From contig CALEPX010000103.1 of the NCBI GenBank assembly GCA_937911045.1, positions 1 to 17,791 of the forward strand: 17,791 bases of DNA. The letters run 5' to 3'. The notes below the pieces were generated by a model. That model was not told the DNA's origin. It worked only from the letters and a program-made list of their open reading frames with translations, and searched no databases. Made by a program: the position numbers and the translations under genes. Shown here in pieces: positions 1 to 6,194 of this stretch. This DNA comes from an uncultured Fretibacterium sp. (GTDB lineage: Bacteria > Synergistota > Synergistia > Synergistales > Aminobacteriaceae). Position 1 is the stretch's first letter. Every line of letters starts with the position of its first letter.

Positions 1-862
1 GAAGCATCGCTCCGCCCCCGGTAAGAACTATTCCTCTGTCGGCAATATCCGCAGCTAACTCAGGCGGAGTCTTCTCAAGCACTGAATGTACCGCTTCTAT
101 TATCTCCTCAGTAACCTCTTCTAAAGCCTCCACAGTCTCTTCAGATGTGACGGTTACTGTTCTCGGAAGTCCTGTAACAAGATTTCTTCCCCTGATATCT
201 AACATAAGATTCTCTGGTCTTCGATAACAGGTTCCTATCTTTATCTTAATCTCCTCAGCAGTTCTCTCACCGATAAGAAGATTATGCTTCTTTCTCATAA
301 AACGGACTATCGCCTCATCAAAATCATCCCCCGCAGTTTTGATAGAGGTACTGACCACTGTTCCGCCAAGGGATATAACAGCAATATCAGCCGTTCCACC
401 TCCAATATCCACTATCATATTACCGCACGGTCTTGAAATATCAATTCCGGCTCCGATAGCTGCTGCCACCGGCTCCTCAATAATAGACACATCTCTGGCA
501 CCTGCCTGATATGTTGCATCCTCAACCGCCTTCTTCTCTACCTCAGTCACACCACTGGGTACACACACGGAAATTCTCGGCCTTCTTCCAAAGAAGCTTT
601 TGCCCACTGCCTTCTGAATGAAGTACTTGAGCATCTTCTCTGTAATTCTGTAATCAGAGATAACACCCTGTCTAAGTGGTCTTACCGCAACAATATTACC
701 GGGAGTCCTTCCCAGCATAAGCCTTGCCTCTTCACCAATTGCTTTGATCTTATTGGTATCTCTGTCAAAAGCTACAACAGAGGGTTCTTTTAATACTACG
801 CCCTTGCCTCTGATATAGACCAGAATGCTGGCTGTTCCCAAATCGATTCCTATGTATAACAC
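1..862 (-). CDS. mreB: Rod-shape-determining protein MreB (partial, C-terminus outside window)
   Basis: Actin-like ATPase that forms membrane-associated filaments and directs lateral cell-wall synthesis in rod-shaped bacteria. Translating the minus strand gives about 287 residues with the family landmarks: phosphate-1 loop IGIDLGTAS at residues 4-12, EARLMLGRTPGN near residue 50, EEPVAAAIGAG in the middle, phosphate-2 loop DIGGGTADIAVIS, and ADIADRGIVLTGGGA near the cut end. The usual length is 330-345, so some 50 C-terminal residues lie beyond position 1. The start is GTG (bases 862-860), preceded by the Shine-Dalgarno AAAGGGGAG at good spacing. The wording is closest to MreB/Mbl of Clostridia. 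Arginine is nearly always AGA, unlike the genes to the right. Identity as MreB family is near certain; MreB versus the paralogue Mbl is less sure. Confidence 0.96.
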   Translation of the reverse strand, partial: MLYIGIDLGTASILVYIRGKGVVLKEPSVVAFDRDTNKIKAIGEEARLMLGRTPGNIVAVRPLRQGVISDYRITEKMLKYFIQKAVGKSFFGRRPRISVCVPSGVTEVEKKAVEDATYQAGARDVSIIEEPVAAAIGAGIDISRPCGNMIVDIGGGTADIAVISLGGTVVSTSIKTAGDDFDEAIVRFMRKKHNLLIGERTAEEIKIKIGTCYRRPENLMLDIRGRNLVTGLPRTVTVTSEETVEALEEVTEEIIEAVHSVLEKTPPELAADIADRGIVLTGGGAML

Positions 863-923
863 GTTATCTCCCCTTTCGTTTTGAATCTAACTTTCATAAA
901 ATCACTTTATTAAAGTCATCGCA

Positions 924-952
924 ATATTAATACACAAAATCATCGTTGTCAA
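924..952 (-). promoter_or_regulatory. Housekeeping sigma promoter of mreB
   Basis: On the minus strand TTGACA (952-947) and TAATAT (929-924) are separated by exactly 17 bases, close to the vegetative sigma consensus. The predicted transcript start lies about 55 bases before the GTG of mreB. The -35 box begins only three bases beyond the end of the ROK gene, so the joint between the two DNA textures seems to lie just at the promoter's outer edge. Confidence 0.7.
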
Positions 953-954
953 GT

Positions 955-2130
955 TCAGATTCGCGCGAGAAATTCGTCCACAAAATGCCACGCTGCACCC
1001 ATCATTCCGGCGCGTCTTGGGAATTTAGCCAGCTTTATGAAATTCGTATTCTCGTCGAACGGGCTTAATTCGCAAACACGCTGCTGCAAAATCGGTAGAA
1101 ATTCGTACATGTAATCCGAGACAAAGCCGCCCAAAATTATTTCGGAATCAAACGTCAATCTCAGATTATGAATCGCAAGAGCCAAATTCGACAACACATC
1201 GTCCCAAAATTCAGAATATTTCGCGTTACCAGTCCTGAGTTCGTGAAAAAATTCTTCGATGCTGATGCCAAGATCGCGAGTAAATCTGAATGCGCTGCAA
1301 TATGCTTCGAGACAGCCGCGTTTGCCGCAATTACAGATTAGTCCGTCTGGATGTATGCACATGTGTCCAAATTCGCCGCTCCTGTGATTATCTCCGAGCC
1401 ATGAGTTGCCGTTGAAAATTACTGAGCCGCCGATTCCGTTTTCCAAGAGCAAGTATACGAACATGACATTTTTGCTTTTTTCCTCGGGAGTCAGGACTGA
1501 CCATTCAGCGAAACCTGCAGCTGTTGCGTCATTTTCGATATAGACCGGGTAGCGAATATTTTTTGAGATCGCGCTTAATTCGAGATTCTTGAACTTCAAC
1601 GTTGGCGAATAAATCACGAGAGCTTTTTCATGATCGATTATGCCTGGTATAGTTATTCCGACACCGATGATTTTTTCCGGCGAGATTCTATTCTCGGATA
1701 CGAAATTTTCCAGTTCAGTTTCGATTTTCGCGGCAATATCGCAGCTGGTGATTTTATCGAGATCAAGTCTTTTATACGCGAGCAAATTCCGCTGAATGTC
1801 CGATAACAAGAATCGCAAGTGATTAGCTGTGACAGCAATTCCGACGGCGTAACCTGCTTCCGGCACGATGACATAACCGATTGGCGGCCGTCCACCTGTT
1901 GATTTCTGAAGATCCCCTGCTGCGATTAATCCGGCGTCTCTGAGTTCCGAGAGATTATTATGAACCGTAGGCAAACTGTAATTCAGGGCGAAAGCGATTT
2001 GCAACTTGCTAACACCCACGCGTGAATCGTAAATGTAGCGATAGATTCGATTGCGAGTATTTCTCCTACGTTCACGATTTATTTGCCAGTTATTTCTGAT
2101 TCTGTGATGTGCGATATGATATTTTTTCAT
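955..2130 (-). CDS. ROK-family transcriptional regulator / sugar-binding protein (NagC/XylR-like)
   Basis: 391 residues, the usual length for ROK repressors. Residues ~20-75 form a MarR-like winged helix (VSKLQIAFALNYSLPTVHN, then GLI and a wing with TGGRPP), the DNA-binding part of NagC/XylR-type regulators. The rest is the ROK sugar-kinase fold: VGITIPGIID, then IENDATAAGFAEW, then GGSVIFNG, and GEFGHMCI leading into the zinc cluster C-N-C-G-K-R-G-C-L-E. An intact END-A-A segment and zinc ligands suggest a working sugar-binding site, so it should respond to a sugar or sugar phosphate. Which one cannot be read from the sequence. It is divergent from mrr with 114 bases between. No Shine-Dalgarno precedes the only plausible start, and the likely promoter leaves almost no leader. 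A pure kinase role is unlikely because of the N-terminal HTH. Confidence 0.92.
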   Translation of the reverse strand: MKKYHIAHHRIRNNWQINRERRRNTRNRIYRYIYDSRVGVSKLQIAFALNYSLPTVHNNLSELRDAGLIAAGDLQKSTGGRPPIGYVIVPEAGYAVGIAVTANHLRFLLSDIQRNLLAYKRLDLDKITSCDIAAKIETELENFVSENRISPEKIIGVGITIPGIIDHEKALVIYSPTLKFKNLELSAISKNIRYPVYIENDATAAGFAEWSVLTPEEKSKNVMFVYLLLENGIGGSVIFNGNSWLGDNHRSGEFGHMCIHPDGLICNCGKRGCLEAYCSAFRFTRDLGISIEEFFHELRTGNAKYSEFWDDVLSNLALAIHNLRLTFDSEIILGGFVSDYMYEFLPILQQRVCELSPFDENTNFIKLAKFPRRAGMMGAAWHFVDEFLARI

Positions 2131-2138
2131 GATGTTTT

Positions 2139-2168
2139 AATTCTAAGAATTTTCCCGACAAAACGCAA
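2139..2168 (-). promoter_or_regulatory. Promoter of the ROK gene with a palindrome over the -10 box
   Basis: On the minus strand TTGCGT (2168-2163), 17 bases, then TAGAAT (2145-2140). The -10 box lies inside the perfect 13-base dyad AATTCTAAGAATT (2139-2151), a plausible operator for autoregulation by the ROK protein. The expected transcript start is only about three bases before the ATG at 2130, so the message would be essentially leaderless, in line with the absent ribosome binding site. Confidence 0.5.
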
Positions 2169-2177
2169 GCAGGAATC

Positions 2178-2206
2178 TTGCAAATTCGTGATGAACCTCG
2201 TAGAAT
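2178..2206 (+). promoter_or_regulatory. Promoter of mrr
   Basis: TTGCAA (2178-2183), a 17-base spacer, then TAGAAT (2201-2206). The same layout, with the spacer and following bases recognisably homologous, recurs ahead of both downstream Mrr_N copies, which supports it as a real promoter. The Shine-Dalgarno ACAAGGAG sits 11 bases ahead of the ATG at 2245, somewhat far, and this spacing is also kept in the copies. Confidence 0.65.
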
Positions 2207-2244
2207 TACAAACATAATCAATTAGACAAGGAGTATATTCTGAG

Positions 2245-3180
2245 ATGGCAGTACCAAAATATAGCGATTTTTTCCCGGTTTTCATGGAATTTCTCTCGGA
2301 CGGAAACGAACACACATTACAAGAAGTTCGCGATTATTGTGCGAGCAAGTTCGATTTATCCGAGGAAGACAAGAGAGCAACTTTTTCCAATGGACTAAAT
2401 ATGCTGACCTATCGCCTTGGCTGGACGCAAACGCATCTGAAGAAAGCTGGTTTAATTACGAATCCCAAACGTGCAGTGATAGCTATTACTCCGTTTGGAA
2501 AAGAAGAAATTCTGAGCAAAGGGATTGGCGTTTTTACGCTAGAATATGTCCGCGAGCTTCAACAACAGAAGTCCGATACATCTACTAGCTCTACAATATC
2601 TACAAATAGCTCTACAATAGAAAATTCCGCAATACCTGAACCTGAAGAACAAACTCCTCAGGAAATGATTGACGCCTCAATGGAACAGTTGAATTTGGAA
2701 CTTGCGGACAAGCTTCTCGATGAATTAACGCGAATGGACGAATACGATTTTGAACACGTAATTGTAGATTTGCTTTTGAAGATGGGCTACGGGAAACCTG
2801 AAGAGAACCAAGATGCTGTCACGCGAAAATCCGGGGACGGCGGAATTGACGGAGTAGTTCGAGCGGATAGATTCGGCTTTGACGCTATATACACTCAGGC
2901 GAAACGTTGGAAGGAAGATTCTCACGTGCAAAGACCGGACATTCAGAAATTTCTCGGAGCAATGGTCAGTATCGGAGCTACAAAGGGATTATTCATAACG
3001 ACAGGACAATTTTCGAAGGGAGCGTTGGATTTTGCAGAACAGAATCACAATCACAAAATCGTTTTAGTTGACGGGAAGAAACTTGCTGAACTCATGATTG
3101 AGTACGATCTTGGCGTAACGACTGTGAAAACGTACGAGATCAAGCGTGTTGACTCGGATTATTTCAGCGCGGACAGTTGA
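2245..3180 (+). CDS. mrr: Mrr-type restriction endonuclease (Mrr_N + Mrr_cat)
   Basis: 311 residues, about the normal length of Mrr (E. coli Mrr is 304). Residues 1-105 match the Mrr N-terminal winged-helix domain: VPKYSDFFPVFMEFLSDG, then QEVRDYCASKFDLSEED, NRLxW-type NMLTYRLGWTQTHLKKAGL, and ITPFGKEEIL. A Ser/Thr-rich linker (110-130) leads to the Mrr catalytic domain (~155-292) of the PD-(D/E)xK class: E170 in the first helix, D202 in GDGGIDG, and Q218-A-K220 in YTQAKRW, so all expected catalytic residues are present. Mrr enzymes are type IV-like nucleases that cut modified DNA, so this is a defence gene. There is no methylase or S subunit nearby. The start is chosen from the ACAAGGAG ribosome site and the conserved MAVPKY beginning shared with the copy at 3747. 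Confidence 0.93.
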   Translation: MAVPKYSDFFPVFMEFLSDGNEHTLQEVRDYCASKFDLSEEDKRATFSNGLNMLTYRLGWTQTHLKKAGLITNPKRAVIAITPFGKEEILSKGIGVFTLEYVRELQQQKSDTSTSSTISTNSSTIENSAIPEPEEQTPQEMIDASMEQLNLELADKLLDELTRMDEYDFEHVIVDLLLKMGYGKPEENQDAVTRKSGDGGIDGVVRADRFGFDAIYTQAKRWKEDSHVQRPDIQKFLGAMVSIGATKGLFITTGQFSKGALDFAEQNHNHKIVLVDGKKLAELMIEYDLGVTTVKTYEIKRVDSDYFSADS

Positions 3181-3204
3181 TAGTTAATCGAATGAAGTTT
3201 CGTG

Positions 3205-3233
3205 TTGAAATTTCGTGATGAACACCGTAGAAT
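3205..3233 (+). promoter_or_regulatory. Duplicated mrr-type promoter, unit 2
   Basis: TTGAAA (3205-3210), 17 bases, TAGAAT (3228-3233), with the downstream AATGAGACAAGGAG ribosome site also conserved. It stands before the frameshifted Mrr_N copy. Confidence 0.6.
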
Positions 3234-3271
3234 TAAAGTCACGATTAATGAGACAAGGAGCGTATTGTAAA

Positions 3272-3647
3272 ATGGTGGTGCCTAAATGCCATTGTTTTTT
3301 CCCAATTTCTCTCAGATGGAAGAGAACACGCGATGCAAGAAGTTCGTGATTACTGTTCGAGCAAGTTCGATTTGTCCGAGGAGGATATGAGAGCTACGAT
3401 TCCGAGTGGAGGAAATTTATTTTGTAACCGCGTGAGTTGGACGCAAACATATCTCAAGAAGGCTGGCTTAATCGCGAATCCTGAACGTGCTGTGGTCGTG
3501 ATTACTCCGTTGGGGGAGAAAGTTCTAGACGACAAGACTAAACTCACGCTTGATTTTGTTAAATAGCTCATGATAAAAAACGGCGAATATCCTACAGAAT
3601 CTGCAACAAGATTTTCACAAGTAAAACGCACTAAAACACGCACGTAG
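3272..3647 (+). pseudogene. Broken solo Mrr_N gene (deletion frameshift plus in-frame stop)
   Basis: This is a copy of the intact gene at 3747. It starts at ATG 3272 (MVVPK…) behind the conserved Shine-Dalgarno, but about 11 bases are missing where the sister has codons for PDFME, so the frame is lost within 20 codons and hits a TGA. The remaining protein continues in another frame from about 3333 (QEVRDYCSSKFDLSEEDMRA…ITPLGEKVLDDKTKLTLDFVK). It then meets a TAG at 3564-3566 where the sister reads K-D. The following 26 codons (LMIKNGEYPTESATRFSQVKRTKTRT) still align and end at the same TAG position. A 77-residue product could arise only by internal initiation at 3333, where no good ribosome site is seen. 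Confidence 0.82.
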
Positions 3648-3679
3648 ATTTCAGAATATTCCGTTTTTGAAGTTTCGTG

Positions 3680-3708
3680 TTGCAATTTTGCGATAAATCC
3701 CGTAGAAT
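3680..3708 (+). promoter_or_regulatory. Duplicated mrr-type promoter, unit 3
   Basis: TTGCAA (3680-3685), 17 bases, TAGAAT (3703-3708). It is intact and stands before the intact solo Mrr_N gene. In the fourth unit the matching TTGCAA (4164-4169) is followed after only seven bases by TAGAAT, so that promoter has been destroyed by a deletion. Confidence 0.62.
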
Positions 3709-3746
3709 TTAAAAAACGATTAATGAGACAAGGAGCATATTGTGAG

Positions 3747-4133
3747 ATGGCAGTACCAAAGTATAACGAGTTTTTCCCGGACTTTATGGAATTTCTCTCA
3801 GATGGAAACGAACATGCGGTGCAAGAAGTTCGTGATTATCTTGCGGGTATTTTCAACTTGTCCGATGAGGACATGAGAGCTAAGACCCCTAGCGGAGAAA
3901 ATTTGTTTTTCAATCGTGTTGATTGGGCGAAACTGTATCTCAAGAAGGCTGGCTTAATCGCGAATCCTGAACTCGCTGTAGTCGTGATTACTCCGTTTGG
4001 AAAGAAAGTTCTGGACGACAAGACTGAACTCACGCTTGATTTTGTTAAAGATCTCATGATAAAAAACGGCGAATATCCTACTAAATCCGTAACGAGATTC
4101 TCACAAGTCAAACGCATGAAAACACGAACGTAG
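3747..4133 (+). CDS. Solo Mrr N-terminal (winged-helix) domain protein, no nuclease
   Basis: 128 residues. Residues 1-88 align without gaps to the N-terminal domain of the Mrr enzyme at 2245 (same MAVPKY start, FMEFLSDGNEH, QEVRDY, LKKAGLI.NP, ITPFGK). The protein then ends in a unique basic tail (SQVKRMKTRT) instead of the catalytic domain. Family knowledge says the N-domain binds DNA, so this should be a DNA-binding protein without cutting activity. It could regulate mrr, compete with Mrr for sites or protect them, or be a decaying partial duplicate. An intact frame, a kept promoter and ribosome site argue for expression. I chose ATG 3747, not the ATG at 3723, because 3723 lies before the AAGGAG motif and the conserved MAVPKY starts at 3747. 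Confidence 0.78.
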   Translation: MAVPKYNEFFPDFMEFLSDGNEHAVQEVRDYLAGIFNLSDEDMRAKTPSGENLFFNRVDWAKLYLKKAGLIANPELAVVVITPFGKKVLDDKTELTLDFVKDLMIKNGEYPTKSVTRFSQVKRMKTRT

Positions 4134-4150
4134 ATTCATAATATTCCGTT

Positions 4151-4245
4151 TTGAAGTTTCGTGTTGCAATTTCGTATAGAATTTCTCTCAGATGAAACAT
4201 GCAATGCAAGAAGTTCTCGATTATCTTGTGGATATTTTCAACAGT
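4151..4245 (+). pseudogene. Remnant of a third Mrr_N repeat unit
   Basis: The unit begins with the conserved TTGAAGTTTCGTG word and -35 box, then jumps by deletion from inside the promoter to the coding word AATTTCTCTCAGATG. It continues with codons for HAMQEVLDYLVDIFN before similarity stops. Promoter spacing, ribosome site and start codon are all lost. The nominal open frame running on from 4192 into the convergent flavoprotein gene is therefore not a real gene. Confidence 0.7.
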
Positions 4246-4309
4246 GATATGCCGTTAATTCACAAATGCGAGTATCTGGGGAAAACTCGCGTCAAAATTA
4301 CTTACTCGC

Positions 4310-6103
4310 TTACTTCACAGCTTTCACTGCATTCATCGCGGCAATATACCCACCGTGCGCACAAAGGCTCAGAGCTTCACGTCCCGGGTAGAAATCGCCG
4401 AAATAACTTCCCGAACTGATCAAACCTGCCGCATATAATACAGGTATAACGCTTCCGTCAGATTTTACGACTTGGAAATCAGCGTTCGTCAAAATACCTC
4501 CGTAATTCCCGCGCGTCATGTCGTATTCTTTCACAGCGTAATATGCTCCGGATTGAAGCGGCTTGAGATATTTCTCGGGTTTCCCGAATTGCGTGTCCTT
4601 TCCCGATTCACACAGCGCATTGTAATCAGCTACGGTTTTCACAAGAACTTCTGGAGCAATGTTGATGAGTTTGGCGAGTTCTTCGATTGAGTCAGCTTTG
4701 AACGCCTTGATGAATGGGTGACCGGCTTGCGTTTGCGCGAGATATTTTTCAAGATTCAGGAATTTGTCAGCAATATCTTGATCCATGATTGCCCAAGCAT
4801 GATCGGGTTCATCTTCGTAAATGAAAAAGACTTGCTGAGCGTGAGGACCTGCAGCTTCACTGACTTTGCGATTACCTTTGCGATCTACCAGCAACACAGA
4901 GAACGGGAACGGATTATTCGGTTGACCTACTACTGGCATATCAAACGGATCTGCGTGGAAATTTCCGCTCATAGATTCCTGATATGCGTGAAGACCTGCT
5001 CCTAATTTCACCGCCATTTTCAAACCGTCGCCTGTATTGCTCTTGGCTGTAGCTGTGTATTCTCCAACAGTTTCCGGGGCGAGTTCTGCATTCAGCTGGT
5101 TATTGCGCGCGTAATCTCCCGTGCAGAGTATCACAACTTTAGCGTTGAATTTCTTCGTGCCGGTCTTGTCACTCTCGCTAACAACTCCCGTAACTGTTCC
5201 GGAATCATTCACGATTAATCCCGTAGCTGGTGTATTGAGATAAATATCAACTCCGTCTTTTAACAATCGCGATTCGAGTGCTGCAATCAATGCCTCGCCG
5301 CCTTTTGAATGAGCGGAAACATCTGACATTTTAATCGTCTCAGCGTTTTTCTTAGCCCTCTCTGACGGGACTGGAGCAGCTGCGTAATTCGTGTATCTGA
5401 ACTCAACTCCGAGAGCCTTGTACATTTTCACAACTGCCGGACTGACTTTGAGCAGACTTTCCACGAGAGCAATATCTACTTTGTTAGCGTCCTGCATTGT
5501 GTTACGAGCTACCCAGGCTTTCACGACTTCCGGAATCGTTTCTTCGGTCTCAGCAGCCAAGAACGTCCCCGAACTGAAAACCGAAGTTCCGCCGACGATG
5601 CCCTGTTTTTCGAGCAACGCAACTTTCGCACCCTGTTGTTCAGCAGTGAGTGCAGCAGTAAGTCCAGCCAATCCAGCACCAACAACTACGATGTCATAAT
5701 TATACTCGGCATTTTCCTTCACACGTTCGATTTTACGATTTCGCCATTCAGAAGCATCTCCGCCAGCTTGTTTAATCGCATCCGCAACGGCTGTTCTGAT
5801 TGCATTACTCGACACGGTTGCACCGGAAACGCCCTCAACTGCCAAAGACTGATTATCGAGCAAACGTTTTCGCACAATCTCAAGAGCTTTGTCGCCAACA
5901 CCGGCCGTCTCGTTATCATCAAGGATTTTTATGTCAGCAATCTTGTCATTCGCGAAAGTAACTTCGACCGTAACGATTCCGTCAATTCCTCTCGCTGTTG
6001 CCGTGTAGCTGCCGTCCTTCAACGCTGCCTCAGCAAATCCGAACGCTGCCAACACGAATATCGCTGCACTTAACGCTAATACTGCAAATTTCTTCAAGAT
6101 CAT
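4310..6103 (-). CDS. Secreted FMN/FAD flavoprotein reductase (fumarate/urocanate reductase-like)
   Basis: 597 residues. The start MILKKFAVLALSAAIFVLAAFGFAEA is a signal peptide with cleavage after AEA (~26), so it acts outside the cytoplasmic membrane. Residues ~28-114 are an FMN_bind domain. Its GVSGAT (91-96) is the flavinylation motif where FMN is attached to Thr96 through phosphoester transfer by ApbE. Residues ~136 to the end form an FAD_binding_2 domain: dinucleotide fold VVVGAGLAGLTAA (139-151), EKQGIVGGTS, and a C-terminal FAD segment ending GREALSLCAHGGYIAA. This layout is that of cytochrome-free anaerobic respiratory reductases acting on fumarate, urocanate, acrylates or similar. 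The substrate is not readable. AGAGG lies only two bases before the ATG but eight before a TTG at 6097, which is probably the true start (MKKFAV…). It has its own promoter. Confidence 0.9.
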   Translation of the reverse strand: MILKKFAVLALSAAIFVLAAFGFAEAALKDGSYTATARGIDGIVTVEVTFANDKIADIKILDDNETAGVGDKALEIVRKRLLDNQSLAVEGVSGATVSSNAIRTAVADAIKQAGGDASEWRNRKIERVKENAEYNYDIVVVGAGLAGLTAALTAEQQGAKVALLEKQGIVGGTSVFSSGTFLAAETEETIPEVVKAWVARNTMQDANKVDIALVESLLKVSPAVVKMYKALGVEFRYTNYAAAPVPSERAKKNAETIKMSDVSAHSKGGEALIAALESRLLKDGVDIYLNTPATGLIVNDSGTVTGVVSESDKTGTKKFNAKVVILCTGDYARNNQLNAELAPETVGEYTATAKSNTGDGLKMAVKLGAGLHAYQESMSGNFHADPFDMPVVGQPNNPFPFSVLLVDRKGNRKVSEAAGPHAQQVFFIYEDEPDHAWAIMDQDIADKFLNLEKYLAQTQAGHPFIKAFKADSIEELAKLINIAPEVLVKTVADYNALCESGKDTQFGKPEKYLKPLQSGAYYAVKEYDMTRGNYGGILTNADFQVVKSDGSVIPVLYAAGLISSGSYFGDFYPGREALSLCAHGGYIAAMNAVKAVK

Positions 6104-6158
6104 TACCTCTTTTCTCCGAACAATGTCCCCAGAAGCATTGTCCTAAATTTTTGCCAGC

Positions 6159-6187
6159 ATTCTAGCACAGAAGCACTCATCGAGCAA
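6159..6187 (-). promoter_or_regulatory. Promoter of the flavoprotein gene
   Basis: On the minus strand TTGCTC (6187-6182), 17 bases, then TAGAAT (6164-6159) with the extended -10 TGC directly before it. It lies in the 91 bases after the TIR gene, so the flavoprotein is probably a separate transcription unit although it points the same way. Confidence 0.5.
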
Positions 6188-6194
6188 TTTCCCG

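Larger units (their letters stand above)
3193..4245 (+). repeat. Three direct repeats of promoter + Mrr N-domain
   Basis: Units begin near 3193, 3667 and 4151 with the recognisable word TTGAAGTTTCGTGTTG or a close variant, giving periods of roughly 474 and 484 bases. Units 2 and 3 are alike from promoter to stop codon and into the following bases (…CGTAGATT…ATATTCCGTTTT). The last unit is truncated. All resemble the promoter and first ~270 coding bases of mrr, but none contains the nuclease half. Their shared tail (LMIKNGEYPT…SQVKR…KTRT) differs from mrr, so the copies arose from each other after splitting from mrr or from a solo Mrr_N gene. Confidence 0.85.

Noticed and set aside
3723..3746. 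An earlier ATG in frame with the solo Mrr_N gene.
   Set aside because: It lies upstream of and overlaps the AAGGAG ribosome site, and the conserved protein start MAVPKY is at 3747.
4265..4290. Hairpin GCGAGT/ACTCGC between the convergent Mrr_N remnant and flavoprotein gene as a terminator.
   Set aside because: Six-base stem with an 11-base loop and no T-run on either strand; too weak to call.
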